Source: Paracoccaceae bacterium (GTDB lineage: Bacteria > Pseudomonadota > Alphaproteobacteria > Rhodobacterales > Rhodobacteraceae). Taken from it: a stretch of 64,000 nt of DNA. Positions 46,939-56,520 of this stretch are shown here, one piece after another. The notes beneath the pieces were generated by a model. That model was given only the letters and a program-made list of their open reading frames with translations, searched no databases and had not been told where the DNA came from. The stretch is from positions 47,136 through 111,135 of the forward strand of contig CACKSH010000006.1 of the NCBI GenBank assembly GCA_902602765.1, read 5' to 3'. Position 1 is the first letter of the stretch; every line of letters begins with the position of its first letter. The position numbers and the translations under genes are program-made.

Positions 46939-48243
46939 TTATTCCCCAAAAACTCTATGGAATATTTTTTCGACGTTCTTGGTATGATATCCGAGATCAA
47001 ATTTCTCTCTAATGTCTTCCTCAGTTAAAAAAGATCTTACCTCCTTATCAGACAGTAGTTCCACCTGAAAATCCTTGTTCTGTTCCCAAACTTTCATTGC
47101 GTTGCGCTGAACCAATTTATACGCATCCTCGCGGCTAGCCCCAGCTTGGGTTAACGCCAGTAAAACTCTTTGAGACATCACCAGCCCTTTAAACTTGTTC
47201 ATGTTTTTTAACATATTGTCTGGATAGATCACCAACTTATCAATTACACTAGTTAATCGGTGCAGCGCAAAATCTAGATTTACTGTAGTATCTGGTGCAA
47301 TATTTCTTTCTACGGAGCTATGCGAGATATCACGTTCATGCCATAGTATCACATTTTCTAACGCCGGGATTACCGACATTCTAATTAGTCTTGCCAACCC
47401 AGTTAAATTTTCTGTTAGAACAGGGTTGCGTTTGTGAGGCATCGCGGACGAACCTTTTTGTCCTTCTGAAAAGAATTCTTCCGCCTCAAGAACTTCTGTT
47501 CTTTGCATATGCCTTATCTCTGTTGCAATATTTTCAATGGAGCTAGCAATTATGCCGAGTGTAGAGAAGAATGCTGCATGACGATCTCTCGGTATAATTT
47601 GAGTACTAATGGTTTCAGGAATTAAATTTAATTTTTCACAAACATACTCTTCGACGGCAGGATCCAAATTAGCAAATGTTCCAACTGCACCAGACAAAGC
47701 ACCAGTAGATATCTCCTCTTTGGCAGCTCTCATTCTTTTCAGGTTTCTATCCATTTCTGCGTAGAAACGAGCAAAAGTCAGCCCCATTGTAGTCGGTTCA
47801 GCATGAATACCGTGACTCCTGCCTATACGGATTGTCATTTTATGCTCCAAAGCTCTCCGTTTAAGCGCTGCCAGTAGTTTAGTTATGTCGTTGATAAGAA
47901 GATCTGAAGCGCGAACCAGCTGAATATTTAAGCAAGTATCTAATACATCTGAGCTAGTCATTCCTTGATGCAAAAATCTTGCTTCCTGTGAACCAATATG
48001 TTCAGCAAGATGGGTTAAAAACGCTATAACGTCGTGTTTGGTTGTCGCTTCAATTTCATTTATTCGGTCAATATCAAAGTCTACGTCTTTTGCTTTCCAT
48101 ATTGCCGCAGCATTTTCTCTGGGAATTAATCCCAAGTTTGCCATCGCATCACATGCATGGGCCTCTATTTCAAACCAAATTTTAAATTTTGTTTCTTGTG
48201 ACCATAATTTAACCATTTCTGGTCGGGAATAGCGTGGGATCAT
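46939..48243 (-). CDS. purB: Adenylosuccinate lyase
   Basis: 434 residues. Cleaves SAICAR and adenylosuccinate, acting twice in purine synthesis. The fumarase-superfamily signature GSSAMPHKRNP is present, as are TSSDVLDTC and GRSHGIHAEPTT, which carry catalytic histidine and substrate contacts. The ATG at 48243 has AAGG about nine bases upstream. It is followed by acnA on the same strand after about 190 bases. Confidence 0.96.
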   Translation of the reverse strand: MIPRYSRPEMVKLWSQETKFKIWFEIEAHACDAMANLGLIPRENAAAIWKAKDVDFDIDRINEIEATTKHDVIAFLTHLAEHIGSQEARFLHQGMTSSDVLDTCLNIQLVRASDLLINDITKLLAALKRRALEHKMTIRIGRSHGIHAEPTTMGLTFARFYAEMDRNLKRMRAAKEEISTGALSGAVGTFANLDPAVEEYVCEKLNLIPETISTQIIPRDRHAAFFSTLGIIASSIENIATEIRHMQRTEVLEAEEFFSEGQKGSSAMPHKRNPVLTENLTGLARLIRMSVIPALENVILWHERDISHSSVERNIAPDTTVNLDFALHRLTSVIDKLVIYPDNMLKNMNKFKGLVMSQRVLLALTQAGASREDAYKLVQRNAMKVWEQNKDFQVELLSDKEVRSFLTEEDIREKFDLGYHTKNVEKIFHRVFGE

Positions 48244-48342
48244 ACAGACTGCCTTACATATAAGAGATGCAGGGTTTTCTTACCGCGTGTGATCATGTTG
48301 AGCAAGAGCACGGGACTTGTAAATTAAATTGTAGATTATTTT

Positions 48343-49683
48343 TCAATTACCCATAAGCGCTTCATCAAAAGGGTATTTGGTTAAGTTTTCAAAACCATCC
48401 TCAGTTACTAGAACTTGATCTTCTAATTTTATAGAAAAATCACCCTTTTCTGGACTAACCAGCGCCTCCACGCACAGAACCATTCCTGCCTCAATATGAT
48501 AATCATAAGCTCCTTCAACGAACTTATCTTCATACGAGATTAATGGCCATTCATCGCAAAGACCAACCCCATGCATCAGACATGAATATTTCCCAACTTG
48601 ATATATTTTATCCAACTTGTGAGCGTTATACATCAGCTCGCTCATATGAATGCCTGGTTTAAGCAGTTCCATATTTCGCATAATATGTTCATGGGCATGG
48701 CGCATTGCATAAATCATATCAGGGCGAGGCGATTGATCACCGATCCACCAAGTGCGGCTTATATCAACGCATATGCCGTAGGAACCCACTAAATCTGTAT
48801 CAAAGGCCACAATTTCATTATTTTGTACTATCCTCGGGCCGCATTCTTGAAACCAAGGATTGGTGCGCGGTCCCGATGTAAGTAGACGTGTTTCTATCCA
48901 TTCACCACCCCTTTTTATATTTTCCGCATGTAATACTGACCATATATCATTTTCACTAAGATTTGCATGACATACTTCAGATCTTGTAACTTGTTCCATT
49001 TCAAAAATCGCTTTTTCACAAGCATAAGAGGCACATCGCATGGCTTTAATCTCATCCGCTCCTTTTATGGATCTCGATTTTTCGGTGACTTCCTCTCCGT
49101 CCACAACTATGAAGTTAAGTGCTTCAAGTGATCGTAATCCGTGCAGCATAATTTTATCTACTGCTAATCTATTATTACTATTACCATGCTGATCTATTAG
49201 TAATCGCACTTCATTGGCAAACACATCTGCGGCATCACTAATTTTATCTCCCCTATCGAAATAAAAAAGATCTGCCCCAGAACGTTGTTCTTTTACCAAT
49301 GGGTTAAATTCAGATAAAAAAGGAGAGTTTTTATAATCCCATATGACCATATATCCATCCGCGCATAGTAATACTGCTCGAAATGGGTTGTGCGTATTCC
49401 AGAGCTGCATATTCGTGGTATCGGTTGCATACCTAATGTTTAAAGGGTCAAACATTAACAAGCCACCATAATCACGATCGACGATATGCTGCGTGAGCCT
49501 TTTCCATCTAAATTCTCGCATTGCTTGAAGATCTGGAAGTTCTAATCCAGCAGCTTCCCACTCTCTTCTTGCAAGAAGCGTTGGTCCAATTTCTACACGA
49601 TTTTTATCGTTTGGAGTATTATCATCTAGAAGAAGACTTTTTAGCGGATCAATTTTTCTATTATTGCTGTGATGCTCGTTCAT
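48343..49683 (-). CDS. dddP: DMSP lyase DddP
   Basis: 446 residues, M24 creatinase/prolidase fold. DddP cleaves dimethylsulfoniopropionate to dimethyl sulfide and acrylate. From ATG 49683 the metal-site residues fall at Asp295, Asp297, Asp307, His371, Glu406 and Glu421, with Tyr366 and Asp377, which are the positions reported for the Ruegeria lacuscaerulensis enzyme. DTTNMQLWNTHNPFRA and CLMHGVGLCDEWP are typical of DddP rather than aminopeptidases. TTG 49698 would add five residues, but GGAAAA supports ATG 49683. It is divergent from the DUF3445 gene, with about 155 bases between them. No adjacent acrylate-use gene is seen. Confidence 0.93.
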   Translation of the reverse strand: MNEHHSNNRKIDPLKSLLLDDNTPNDKNRVEIGPTLLARREWEAAGLELPDLQAMREFRWKRLTQHIVDRDYGGLLMFDPLNIRYATDTTNMQLWNTHNPFRAVLLCADGYMVIWDYKNSPFLSEFNPLVKEQRSGADLFYFDRGDKISDAADVFANEVRLLIDQHGNSNNRLAVDKIMLHGLRSLEALNFIVVDGEEVTEKSRSIKGADEIKAMRCASYACEKAIFEMEQVTRSEVCHANLSENDIWSVLHAENIKRGGEWIETRLLTSGPRTNPWFQECGPRIVQNNEIVAFDTDLVGSYGICVDISRTWWIGDQSPRPDMIYAMRHAHEHIMRNMELLKPGIHMSELMYNAHKLDKIYQVGKYSCLMHGVGLCDEWPLISYEDKFVEGAYDYHIEAGMVLCVEALVSPEKGDFSIKLEDQVLVTEDGFENLTKYPFDEALMGN

Positions 49684-49837
49684 GGCTAATTTTTCCAATT
49701 ACTAATTTAAGCTTATTAATTTGAAAATTTTAATCATGTCTGAAACCGAAAACTCTTGTCGCTTTTATGTTTTTTTATCAAGTATAGTCGTGTAAATTTT
49801 GAAAAGTTTAGAACCGGAATAAATATAGTGAATTGTA

Positions 49838-50575
49838 TTGGCTAAAATGCAGAAAGTGATTTTACAAAATTCTATACCATACGACTGGCAAAAAGTAACA
49901 AAATTACCTGGTGTAATGCCATTAAATCCACAAGAGTGGATAATATTTGATGATGCTTATAACGACCAAATGGCAGAGCGTGAGATTTTGCTTAAAAATA
50001 ATAATGACGTGATTGCTATTGATAAAAATAGTGAGGCCGCAGCATGTGAGCTTCTCAATGCCATATTGCAATTTCTAAGTAAAGTAGATGGTTTTGAAGT
50101 TTCAGAAAAACAAGTTATTACTCGCGATCATCGCATCGTTAAAATTGATTATACTCAGCCTTTGCTTACCTGTGGAATATTGGTTCAAAATGATTTTTGT
50201 CTCTTGCAAAAAATTGATGGTGAACACGTATTAAGTGCGGCGGTTCTCTGTTTTCCTGCTAACTGGCGTTTACACGAAAAATTTATGAATCCCTTGTTTT
50301 CTATTCACAGAAATGTTCCTGAATATAGCCTGGAAATTGCAAAGCGTGTAGATAGAATTTTCAACGGTATTCGCGTTGGTCAGCCGATGTGGAGATTTAA
50401 TGTTTTGGAATATTCGGATGCAACGCTTTATCAACCTTATAGGCTCAGGCCGGAATGTAAACCTTCTTACACTAGGAGTGAGCGCCAAACTTTTGTAAAA
50501 CTACCAGATACTGGAGCAGTCGTATTTGGAATTCATACGTTTGTAGTAAAAAAGGCGCCTCCTAGCGCCTTCTAA
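49838..50575 (+). CDS. DUF3445 protein, heme-dependent oxidative N-demethylase-like
   Basis: 245 residues from TTG 49838, or 242 from ATG 49847. Neither start has a strong ribosome site. The family DUF3445 (HODM) includes haem proteins that demethylate dimethylamine or related substrates with oxygen. The signature stretches LCFPANWRLHEK and the ERQTFVKLPDTGAVVFGIHTF end are clear. The usual reductase partners of HODM are not beside it. Its last codons contain the terminator of the convergent glnA gene. Methylamine specificity is inferred from the family only. Confidence 0.8.
   Translation: MAKMQKVILQNSIPYDWQKVTKLPGVMPLNPQEWIIFDDAYNDQMAEREILLKNNNDVIAIDKNSEAAACELLNAILQFLSKVDGFEVSEKQVITRDHRIVKIDYTQPLLTCGILVQNDFCLLQKIDGEHVLSAAVLCFPANWRLHEKFMNPLFSIHRNVPEYSLEIAKRVDRIFNGIRVGQPMWRFNVLEYSDATLYQPYRLRPECKPSYTRSERQTFVKLPDTGAVVFGIHTFVVKKAPPSAF
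50548..50572 (-). terminator. Rho-independent terminator of glnA
   Basis: On the minus strand AAGGCGC and GCGCCTT pair in a 7-base GC-rich stem (50552-50571) with a 6-base loop, followed by TTTTTT. It starts 6 bases after the glnA stop. The hairpin lies wholly within the last codons of the convergent DUF3445 gene, so it must also fit that reading frame (KKAPPSAF). Confidence 0.85.
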
Positions 50576-50576
50576 A

Positions 50577-51983
50577 TTAACAACTGTAATACATGCCATA
50601 CTCTACTGGATGCGGAGTATGCTCATAAGTCTCAATTTCTTCCATTTTCAGCTCAATATATCCATCAATTTGGTCTTTTGTGAAAACGTTGCCAGCCAGA
50701 AGGTAATCATGATCCTTATGAAGCTCTTCAATGGCTTCTCGTAAAGAACCACAAACCGTTGGAATATCTGCCAGTTCTTCCGCCGGAAGATCATAGAGGT
50801 TTTTATCCATTGCTTCCCCTGGATCTATTTTATTTTTTATTCCATCCAACCCAGCCATTAAGAGTGCTGAAAAGCACAAATATGGGTTTGATGATGGATC
50901 GGGAAAACGAGCCTCAACACGCTTAGCTTTTGGAGATTCAGTCCATGGGATGCGGACACAACCAGACCTATTTCTTGCGGAATATGCTCTAAGCACTGGC
51001 GCTTCAAATCCTGGGATTAAACGCTTGTAAGAATTAGTTGATGGGTTCGTGAAGGCATTTAGTGATTTTGCATGCTTCAAAATGCCACCAATATAGTAGA
51101 GAGCCTCTTGAGATAGATCAGCATACTTATCACCCGCGAAAAGTGGTTTGCCACCCTTCCAAATAGACATATTGACGTGCATTCCGGTCCCGTTATCACC
51201 AGCTATAGGCTTTGGCATGAAAGTTGCCGATTTGCCGTAAGCCTGTGCAACATTATGAATAACGTATTTGTATTTTTGCAGCTCATCACCTTGTTTTGTT
51301 AGACTGTTAAAAATTAAACCTAACTCGTGCTGGCATGAAGCAACCTCGTGATGGTGTTTGTCAACTTTCATACCTAAACGCTTCATCGTTGAAAGCATTT
51401 CAGAGCGAATGTCTTGCCCGTCATCGATAGGATTTACTGGAAAGTAACCACCTTTAATACCAGGACGATGGCCGGTGTTGCCCATCTCGTAGTCAGTATC
51501 CGTGTTCCATGAAGCGTCTAAAGCATCAACTTCAAAAGATACCTTGTTCATTTCATTTGAAAAACGAACATTGTCAAAAAGGAAAAATTCTGCTTCAGGA
51601 CCCATATATGCGACGTCACCGACACCGGAGGATTTTAGATAAGCCTCTGCTTTTTCCGCAGTTCCGCGAGGATCTCGCTCATAGGCCTCTCCAGTATCTG
51701 GCTCTACCACGGAGCAGTGTACGCATAAAGTTTTTTCAGCATAAAATGGGTCGATGTATGCGCTGTCAGTGTCGATCATAAGCTTCATGTCTGAGGCTTC
51801 GATTGATTTCCATCCGGCGATGGAAGAGCCATCAAACATAAAGCCCTCATCTATAAAGTCTCCGTCAACTTGGTCCGACATTACGGTAACATGCTGAAGC
51901 TTACCTCTTGGGTCGGTAAACCTTATATCAACATACTCTACGTTTTCGTCCGATATTGTTTTGAGCATTTTATCTGCGCTCAT
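50577..51983 (-). CDS. glnA: Glutamine synthetase, type I
   Basis: 468 residues, the length of GSI-beta. It makes glutamine from glutamate and ammonia. Tyr397 in NLYDLPAEE is the adenylylation site and falls at the classic number, so control by GlnE is expected. Catalytic landmarks are MFDGSSIAGW, NGTGMHVNMS and the PTNSYKRL-type loop (NPSTNSYKRLIPGFEAP). It follows glnB on the same strand, separated by 24 bases, giving the common alphaproteobacterial glnBA order. It is convergent with the DUF3445 gene, one base apart. Confidence 0.97.
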   Translation of the reverse strand: MSADKMLKTISDENVEYVDIRFTDPRGKLQHVTVMSDQVDGDFIDEGFMFDGSSIAGWKSIEASDMKLMIDTDSAYIDPFYAEKTLCVHCSVVEPDTGEAYERDPRGTAEKAEAYLKSSGVGDVAYMGPEAEFFLFDNVRFSNEMNKVSFEVDALDASWNTDTDYEMGNTGHRPGIKGGYFPVNPIDDGQDIRSEMLSTMKRLGMKVDKHHHEVASCQHELGLIFNSLTKQGDELQKYKYVIHNVAQAYGKSATFMPKPIAGDNGTGMHVNMSIWKGGKPLFAGDKYADLSQEALYYIGGILKHAKSLNAFTNPSTNSYKRLIPGFEAPVLRAYSARNRSGCVRIPWTESPKAKRVEARFPDPSSNPYLCFSALLMAGLDGIKNKIDPGEAMDKNLYDLPAEELADIPTVCGSLREAIEELHKDHDYLLAGNVFTKDQIDGYIELKMEEIETYEHTPHPVEYGMYYSC

Positions 51984-52007
51984 GATTTTTCCTCTCTCTT
52001 AGTAAAC

Positions 52008-52388
<381 letters not shown>

Positions 52389-52426
52389 TCAATAAGTTGC
52401 CCACTTTCATTTCGAAAACATAGAAA

Positions 52427-52452
52427 CTTTTCAGCAATCCACAACTGAAAAG
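52427..52452. promoter_or_regulatory. Perfect 8-base inverted repeat upstream of glnB
   Basis: CTTTTCAG and CTGAAAAG flank a 10-base spacer in the gap between glnB and tRNA-Leu. It could be an operator or part of the glnB leader mRNA. It does not resemble the NtrC or sigma-54 consensus that I know, so no regulator is proposed. Confidence 0.35.
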
Positions 52453-52614
52453 ATTAAAAAATACGCAAATTGATGAAAAATTAATCACTTTTGAAAGCAA
52501 GTGACTTATTCTACAGACATTATTAAAATGCGGAAAAGATAAAAAGATCAATTTTGCTCTCGTAACTTAGATTTTCTTTTGTTAAAGAGCTTAAAGATTG
52601 CACGTTAATCGACT

Positions 52615-52699
52615 GCGGGTGTGGCGAAATTGGTAGACGCACCAGATTTAGGTTCTGGCGCCGCAAGGCGTGGGGGTTCAAGTCCCTCCACCCGCACCA
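52615..52699 (+). tRNA. tRNA-Leu (anticodon UAG)
   Basis: 85 nucleotides including the encoded CCA. Acceptor stem GCGGGTG pairs with CACCCGC. The anticodon stem CCAGA/TCTGG encloses loop TTTAGGT, so the anticodon is UAG (reads CUA/CUG leucine codons). A long variable arm (CGCCGCAAGGCG region) marks a class II tRNA, and the T arm GGGGGTTCAAGTCCCTC is normal. Confidence 0.96.
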
Positions 52700-52960
52700 A
52701 GTTTGATAAGATTACTTACTTTTTTCTAACTTTTCAGCGTTTTTCAGTTTTACCGTCCTAAGCAATCTCGCAAATTATGCATAGTGCGTCACCTATTAGA
52801 CCTCCATATTATTCTCCTAACATTTCATGCTGAGGCTTTTATTGAAATTGTAATATAAATTCGGGGTTGATCATAATAAGCGGCGCATTTACTAAGGCAG
52901 AAAAATTATAATGGACAATTCTACTATCCAGATGGTCAGCGGAATCGCGAGAGGAATAAG

Positions 52961-54292
52961 ATGAAAATCACTGAAACTTTGAATGATGGTCTAAAGCGGG
53001 AATACTCTATAGTTATAACTGCAAAAGAATTAGACAAAAAGGTTGATGAAAAGCTTAATGAGGCCCAACCGAACGTGGAGATGAAAGGGTTTCGCAAAGG
53101 AAAAGTACCAATGGCTATGCTGAAAAAACAGTTTGGTCCAAAAGTGCTGGGTGAGGCGATGCAGGAGACCGTGGATGGAGCGATGAATGAGCATTTCGAA
53201 AAATCAGGGGATCGTCCGGCGATGAAGCCTGATGTTAAAATGACTAATGAAGATTGGAAAGCGGGAGACGACGTATCTGTCTCGCTTTCTTATGAGGCGC
53301 TACCCGAAATCCCCGACTTAGAATTTTCAAAATTAAAGCTCAAGAAGATGATTGTAAAAGCATCAGAAAAAGAGGTTGAAGAGGCTTTAGGTAATCTTGC
53401 TTCCACTGCAAAGGATTATAAATCAAAGCGCAAAGGCTCAAAATCGAAGGATGGTGATCAAGTTGTAATTGATTTTAAAGGTATGGTAGATAGTCAAGAA
53501 TTCGACGGAGGTTCATCTGAAGACTATCCACTCGTACTCGGTTCTAATAGCTTTATCCCAGGTTTTGAGGAACAATTGGTTGGTTTAAAAGTTGGAGATA
53601 CACCAGAAGTAAGAGTTACCTTTCCGGAAGAATATAATGCTGAGCATTTAGCAGGAAAAGATGCTGTATTTAGCTGCAATATTAAAGAAGTGAAAGAAGC
53701 TGTGGATGCAGAAATTAATGATGAACTCGCCAAAAAATTTGGTTCGGATGATCTTAAAGGACTTAAATCTCAGATCGAAGAACGCTTGGAGGCCGAATAC
53801 GCAGGGGCCTCCAAAACAGTAATGAAGCGTGAATTACTTGATAAGTTAGATAAAATGGTATCTTTCGATTTGCCACCTTCTCTCGTAAATGCAGAGGCGG
53901 GTCAAATTGCACATCAACTCTGGCATGACGAAAACCCGGACGTGGAAGGCCATGACCATGAAAAAATAGAGCCAACAGATGAGCATAATAAACTTGCAGA
54001 GAGAAGAGTAAGACTAGGCTTACTGTTGGCTGAATTGGGCCAAAAAGCAGAAGTCGAAGTTACTGAAGCAGATATGACGCAAGCAATAATGGAACAGGCA
54101 AGGCAATATCCGGGACAAGAACGACAGTTTTTTGAATTCATTAAAAAAAATGAACAAATGCAGCAACAAATACGTGCCCCCTTATTTGAAGACAAGGTTG
54201 TAGATTACGTTTTTGAAAACGCCAGTGTGACTGAAAAAGAAGTAACAAAAAGTGCTTTGCAGAAAGCAGTTGAGGCTTTAGAGGAAGAGTAG
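52961..54292 (+). CDS. tig: Trigger factor
   Basis: 443 residues. Ribosome-bound chaperone and peptidyl-prolyl isomerase. The N-terminal ribosome-binding domain carries the [12 protein letters not shown] signature (near residue 43). A FKBP-type PPIase domain (about 150-245) is followed by a helical chaperone domain. ATG 52961 has GAGAGGAA upstream. A 261-base gap separates it from tRNA-Leu. tig commonly precedes clp/lon in other phyla, but here tgt follows. Confidence 0.96.
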   Translation: MKITETLNDGLKREYSIVITAKELDKKVDEKLNEAQPNVEMKGFRKGKVPMAMLKKQFGPKVLGEAMQETVDGAMNEHFEKSGDRPAMKPDVKMTNEDWKAGDDVSVSLSYEALPEIPDLEFSKLKLKKMIVKASEKEVEEALGNLASTAKDYKSKRKGSKSKDGDQVVIDFKGMVDSQEFDGGSSEDYPLVLGSNSFIPGFEEQLVGLKVGDTPEVRVTFPEEYNAEHLAGKDAVFSCNIKEVKEAVDAEINDELAKKFGSDDLKGLKSQIEERLEAEYAGASKTVMKRELLDKLDKMVSFDLPPSLVNAEAGQIAHQLWHDENPDVEGHDHEKIEPTDEHNKLAERRVRLGLLLAELGQKAEVEVTEADMTQAIMEQARQYPGQERQFFEFIKKNEQMQQQIRAPLFEDKVVDYVFENASVTEKEVTKSALQKAVEALEEE

Positions 54293-54359
54293 ATTTCTTT
54301 AATAAGAGAAGAACTCGAATAGTGCTCGTTCCAGTTAAGTATCTTTATGGGAGATAAGC

Positions 54360-55479
54360 ATAAAGTTTTCGTTAGAGGCAATCGATGGTAAGGCTCGTTT
54401 AGGTAAGATAACGACTGCTCGAGGTGATATCAGAACCCCAGCCTTTATGCCTGTGGGTACCGCTGGAACCGTGAAAGCCATGTTGCCAAGTTCAGTTCGC
54501 TCTACTGGTGCAGACGTCATACTCGGAAATACTTATCATTTAATGCTTAGACCCACTGCAGAACGCATATCCATGCTTGGTGGTCTCCATAAGTTTATGG
54601 ACTGGGAATACCCGATACTTACTGATAGCGGTGGTTTTCAGGTAATGTCTTTGTCGGGTTTAACAAAAATTACTGAAAAGGGTGTTGAGTTCAAATCCCA
54701 TATTGATGGATCAGTCCATTTTATTACTCCAGAAAGATCAATTGAGTTACAAAGCCTTTTTGGAAGCGATATATCAATGTGTTTCGATGAGTGCACCCCT
54801 TATCCAGTTGATGAAAAAACAGCGCTAAAATCTATGCAATTATCTATGCGATGGGCAAAGCGCTCGCGGGAAGCGTTTGGATACCAAGACGATAGATCTA
54901 TTTTTGGGATCCAACAAGGAAGTGTTTTTCGAGACCAACGGGAGGAAAGTGCAGAAGCGTTAAAGTCAATTGATTTCGATGGTTATGCAGTGGGCGGTTT
55001 AGCCGTTGGGGAGGGGCAAGAAAAAATGTTTGAAGTTTTGAGTTATGCTCCCAATTTGCTTCCAAGTAAAAAGCCTAGATATTTGATGGGAGTTGGTAAA
55101 CCTGATGACATCGTTTGTGCTGTAAAAAAATGGTATTGATATGATGGATTGCGTCTTACCTTCTAGATCTGGAAGGACTGGCCAATTATTCACCCAAAGG
55201 GGTGTAATAAACATTAAAAATTCGCGTCATCAAGATGATCCAAGACCAATTGATGAAAACTGCTCATGCCCCGCTTGTAGAAATTATAGTCGAGCCTATC
55301 TCCATCATGTTTTTAAAAGTCACGAGATAATAAGTTCAATGCTGTTAACTTGGCATAATCTTCAATATTATCAAGACCTTATGGATTGTATTAGAAATGC
55401 AATCAGATTAAATCTCTTCGATAAATTTGTAGATGAATTTTATGCATCCCGCGCTCAAGGCGATATCGAGCCATTGTAA
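54360..55479 (+). pseudogene. tgt: Queuine tRNA-ribosyltransferase, frameshifted
   Basis: Tgt swaps guanine for preQ1 or queuine at position 34 of His, Asp, Asn and Tyr tRNAs. The gene is in two frames. The first part (to TGA 55137-55139) has [12 protein letters not shown]; the second (ATG 55141 onward) carries [13 protein letters not shown] with the catalytic Asp and [16 protein letters not shown] with the zinc ligands. A7 at 55124-55130 should be A6 to join them (giving KNGIDMMDC). The 5' end is also odd: no ATG, GTG or TTG fits the frame before codon 30 (ATG 54447). ATA 54360 has GGGAG six bases upstream. Alternatively ATG 54347 would join if one A in 54361-54364 were absent. Real decay, slippage or assembly error cannot be told apart here. 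Confidence 0.85.
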
Positions 55480-55482
55480 TGT

Positions 55483-55641
55483 TTAGTTATTTTTTTCAAC
55501 TTGAAGTAGCTTTACGGGTAAAAGAATAAATAAGATAAACAATAAAAACAATATACCAGGAAAAAGAAACTCTAGTGACAGGAAAACCAAAGCAATCAAA
55601 GATAATATTTGAGATAACTTAGTAAAGCCCAATTTAACCAA
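55483..55641 (-). CDS. Candidate small membrane protein
   Basis: 52 codons if started at TTG 55641 (TTG 55644 or 55632 are also possible). The composition is almost all hydrophobic, with one or two membrane helices (LSLIALVFLSLEFLFPGI and then LFLLFILFILL), and a short polar end (LLQVEKNN). It lies just downstream of the cyclic-nucleotide-binding gene on the same strand, and ends 3 bases from tgt. An AAGGA site is present but its spacing to each TTG is not ideal (0, 3 or 12 bases). Plausible but not proven. Confidence 0.4.
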   Translation of the reverse strand: MVKLGFTKLSQILSLIALVFLSLEFLFPGILFLLFILFILLPVKLLQVEKNN

Positions 55642-55658
55642 CAATCCTTATTCAATCA

Positions 55659-56159
55659 CTAATCAACTATTCCAAAATTCCATTTTAGAAATTCAAATTC
55701 TTTTTCTAATTCATTTAATTTATTGATTAGCACTCTGCCATCAGCATTTCGTTCGTTTATGCTGTCAATAAACGCCGTTATTTCGGTAGAAATATCTTTC
55801 ATACCATTTGCAAGTACTTCGCTTTTTTCATTAGAATTTGAAAGACGTGCTTCTAGTTTTCTTACAAGCGCAGATAAGAAAATATCCTGTTTCAACTTTG
55901 CAATTAGATGATCTGACTTTATCAGGCGCGCGGTCAAGCCATCGTCGCCTGCTACGGCTGTAACTGTTCGGTTTTTGCCGAGAATAAAAGATGCTTCACC
56001 AAACAGCTCATTGTATCCTATGGAACTTAAGCGAAGACCACTCGGACTAACGATTTGAGCATGACCTTCAATTACTAAATATGAATAGCTTGGAAGATCA
56101 CTCGCTTTATAAACAAGCTCATTTGGTTCCCAAACACCAATATCATTCTCAAGTTTCAT
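55659..56159 (-). CDS. Cyclic nucleotide-binding domain protein
   Basis: 166 residues. The first 100 or so form a CAP-type ligand-binding beta barrel (SYSYLVIEGHAQIVSPSGLRLSSIGYNELFGEASFILG in outline), with GEASF corresponding to the phosphate-binding cassette. The C-terminal part is helical and charged, and lacks a recognisable helix-turn-helix. It is therefore probably a sensor or adaptor rather than a transcription factor. Whether it binds cAMP or cGMP is unknown. The candidate small membrane protein follows on the same strand. Confidence 0.75.
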   Translation of the reverse strand: MKLENDIGVWEPNELVYKASDLPSYSYLVIEGHAQIVSPSGLRLSSIGYNELFGEASFILGKNRTVTAVAGDDGLTARLIKSDHLIAKLKQDIFLSALVRKLEARLSNSNEKSEVLANGMKDISTEITAFIDSINERNADGRVLINKLNELEKEFEFLKWNFGIVD

Positions 56160-56343
56160 GGGCTTACCCCTTCGATTCAGTTAAACATAGATCGCAAAGC
56201 CGTGAACATAGATCCCCTGAACTCTATTAAAATTATTATTTTAGACTTTAAAAGCATCTTATTTTAAATATTCAAGTATTCAAATTCAGAATTATCTTGC
56301 CAACCGTCTTTAGATGGTTCCTTAGGGGCTCTTACAATAATGG

Positions 56344-56419
<76 letters not shown>

Positions 56420-56520
56420 CTTCACGCGTCTTATCTAATGCTCGAATTATGTGCAATAGATTTTTATATTTTTTCGACCTACTAGTAATTAGCAAATTAG
56501 TAAAATATCAGTGCTTAATT

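Noticed and set aside
48343..49698. dddP as an Xaa-Pro aminopeptidase or creatinase
   Set aside because: The fold is shared, but the length, the DTTNMQLWNTHNPFRA region and the exact match of DddP active-site numbering favour DMSP lyase.
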